Of a DNA stretch of 7,391 nucleotides, positions 5,832 to 7,391 are shown piece by piece. The DNA lies in contig JAACFD010000096.1 in assembly GCA_009937555.1 (NCBI GenBank), positions 1 to 7,391 on the forward strand, read 5' to 3'. Every line of letters begins with the position of its first letter. Positions within the stretch are counted from its first letter, which is position 1. The notes below the pieces were generated by a model that did no database searches, was not told the origin of the DNA, and saw nothing but the letters and a program-made list of their open reading frames with translations. The translations under genes were made by a program, and so were the position numbers. This DNA is from Chlamydiales bacterium (GTDB lineage Bacteria > Chlamydiota > Chlamydiia > Chlamydiales > JAACFD01).

Positions 5832-7391
5832 ATGAAACAGCTACTTTCACCACTTCAGAAATCTTTATTAATAGCAAGTATAGCTACAGCATCACTATCA
5901 CCGCTAGAAGCACTCACAACACTACCTCCACCTGTTCAAACTAATTTCCTGCATAGTAAAGAACACCTAGCGAGCGAATTCCAGGAGATGTACCAAATAG
6001 GACTTGATGCACTGCAGCAAGAGGATTACCTCAGAGCTAAGGCTGCTTTTTCATCAATACTTAGACATCATAGACAATTTTTAAAGGTGAACCGCGGTTA
6101 CTACTTCTCTGCAAAGATCAATCTTGCTGTGTGCGAAAGTAACCTAGGTAACTTTAAAGAAGCTGACCTTTTACTAAATAGGCTTAGAAAAGAAAACCCT
6201 CCTGAAAAAGCTCTTATTACCATTGAAAGTTTTCGTGCTCGCCTAAAGCATAAGAAGGGCGAAGTTAATGAAGCATTTCTTATTCTATATAACCTGCAAA
6301 AGCGCACGAACCAAACTCTATGGGAACAAGAAGAACTAAGCTTTTTTCAAGAGATTGAGCACAAGCTAGACCAAAACTACCAAGACTTAGTAAGCCAAGC
6401 CGAAAAGATGTACCACTCATCTCTTTTTGATCTAGCCATTCCTTTATATAGTAAAGTAGCACTGGCTATTGAAAAGGGACATTTCCCACAAGAGCTGAGA
6501 GAAGGACAACGTTATGAATTCATAATGTTGAAGCTAGCAAATTGCTATTACCAAAACAAAGAGTACACCCAGGCTCTACGTCACTTACAGCAAGTGAAAG
6601 ATAGCGAACACGAGCTCTTTCCAGAAAAAACCTTTCTGGAAGCTCTTTGCTATCAAAGTTTAGGAAAGCACGATGAAGCCCTAGCAAACTTTGAGGGATA
6701 CTTAAGACTAGGATCCCCAAGAGACCTTCCACGTTTTGCTCAAGCTAAACTACAACTTGGTATTTCCAACTTCCAAAACGGCAAACTAGCACCTGCCCAG
6801 AGACACTTCAACTTTTTTAATAAACCAGGCAATACTCAAGAAAAGTTTTTAGCAAAGCTCTACTTAGCTAAAATATTCTTGGCTGAGAAAAGATCAATAG
6901 AGCTAGATAAAGAGCTCAGCTTTTTAGAAAAGGTGATTGAAAAAGACAATCCCCTCTTTTTTGAGTTTTCTTATTTAAAAGGTGAAAGCTTATTTTTAAA
7001 AGAAAACTATCCTCAAGCTATCGAAGCTTACGAACTTTCTATCCCTGAAAAAAATAAAGAGCAGGCCAAGTGGTACCTTAGCACCTTATATAATCTAGCA
7101 TGGTGCTACTTACAACTCGCAAATGATCATGACCCTAAAAGCCCTCAACAGCTACAGCTATTTTCAAAAGCTGAGCTTATTTTAAACGAACTAATATCAC
7201 ATAAAAAAACTCCTGAAGCTGCCCTAGCTCTAGCAAGGCTATACCTTGCTCAAGATATGCAAAGTGAAAAAGTAGAGCATTTACTAGCCAACACATCCTT
7301 TAGCGATAATAATGAACAAGCTGAGGCTCTATACCTTAGAGCACGTGCTACTGAAGATAAACAAAAGCAACAGCAGTTATATGAGAAGCTT
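5832..7391 (+). CDS. Secreted TPR-repeat protein, CT744-like (partial, 3' end missing)
   Basis: The frame is open from the ATG to the right edge (520 codons, no stop), so the gene is truncated by the window. Residues 1-27 form a probable signal peptide (MKQLLSPLQK, hydrophobic stretch LLIASIATA, cleavage near LEA), which places the protein outside the cytoplasm. The rest is almost entirely helical repeats of about 34 residues with TPR-like spacing, for example near 47-80, 89-122, 185-218, 228-261, 266-299, 302-331, 376-406 and 415-455. Examples are QIGLDALQQEDYLRAKAAF and LANCYYQNKEYTQALRHL. TPR arrays serve as protein-binding scaffolds. Position next to hctA matches C. trachomatis CT744, annotated as a possible phosphoprotein; the match is by context and general type. 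The start at 5832 is preferred because of the signal peptide and promoter position, although its Shine-Dalgarno sequence is weak. The only in-frame alternative ATG, at 5730, would add 34 residues. Confidence 0.85.
   Translation, partial: MKQLLSPLQKSLLIASIATASLSPLEALTTLPPPVQTNFLHSKEHLASEFQEMYQIGLDALQQEDYLRAKAAFSSILRHHRQFLKVNRGYYFSAKINLAVCESNLGNFKEADLLLNRLRKENPPEKALITIESFRARLKHKKGEVNEAFLILYNLQKRTNQTLWEQEELSFFQEIEHKLDQNYQDLVSQAEKMYHSSLFDLAIPLYSKVALAIEKGHFPQELREGQRYEFIMLKLANCYYQNKEYTQALRHLQQVKDSEHELFPEKTFLEALCYQSLGKHDEALANFEGYLRLGSPRDLPRFAQAKLQLGISNFQNGKLAPAQRHFNFFNKPGNTQEKFLAKLYLAKIFLAEKRSIELDKELSFLEKVIEKDNPLFFEFSYLKGESLFLKENYPQAIEAYELSIPEKNKEQAKWYLSTLYNLAWCYLQLANDHDPKSPQQLQLFSKAELILNELISHKKTPEAALALARLYLAQDMQSEKVEHLLANTSFSDNNEQAEALYLRARATEDKQKQQQLYEKL

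Noticed and set aside
6101..6732. Minus-strand frames opposite the TPR gene
   Set aside because: They are shadows of the plus-strand TPR coding sequence, which stays open to the window edge.

Overview
This AT-rich window (below 40% GC by eye) most likely comes from a member of the Chlamydiota outside the family Chlamydiaceae. The main evidence is a gene for an Hc1/HctA-type histone-like protein, flanked by a RumA-type RNA methyltransferase, YajC and a secreted TPR protein. From memory, these correspond to the Chlamydia trachomatis block CT741 (yajC), CT742 (ygcA/rumA), CT743 (hctA) and CT744 (possible phosphoprotein). The window differs from that block in having tgt between yajC and rumA.

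Layout. (1) 2-1843, plus strand: the 3' part of a large gene whose start lies left of the window. It encodes beta-rich PEGA-like repeats followed by a cysteine-free sulfatase-modifying-factor (FGE-like) domain, an architecture like the C-terminal half of Pkn1-type chlamydial proteins. (2) 1857-1888: a strong symmetric terminator between convergent genes. (3) 1917-4885, minus strand: a compact operon, in transcription order rumA/rlmD-like, tgt, yajC, with gaps of 2 and 27 nt. It starts at a plausible sigma70-type promoter overlapped by a long inverted repeat. (4) 4956-5352, minus strand: hctA with its own terminator. (5) 5353-5831: an AT-rich divergent intergenic region of 479 nt with A-tracts, two long inverted repeats and a good promoter reading right. 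(6) 5832-7391, plus strand: a secreted TPR-repeat protein (CT744-like) that runs off the right edge.

Functional reading. The operon combines RNA modification (m5U methylation and queuosine base exchange) with a Sec translocase accessory subunit. The tgt-yajC pair is an old bacterial linkage (queA-tgt-yajC-secDF in many phyla), and rumA-hctA is a chlamydial linkage, so this window may retain an arrangement that existed before Chlamydiaceae lost tgt from the locus. hctA should be a late developmental gene that condenses the chromosome during conversion to the infectious form. No mobile element, CRISPR array, tRNA or rRNA was seen.

The most unusual observation is that the tRNA-guanine transglycosylase keeps every catalytic motif but has lost all four ligands of the structural zinc that is near-universal in the family.
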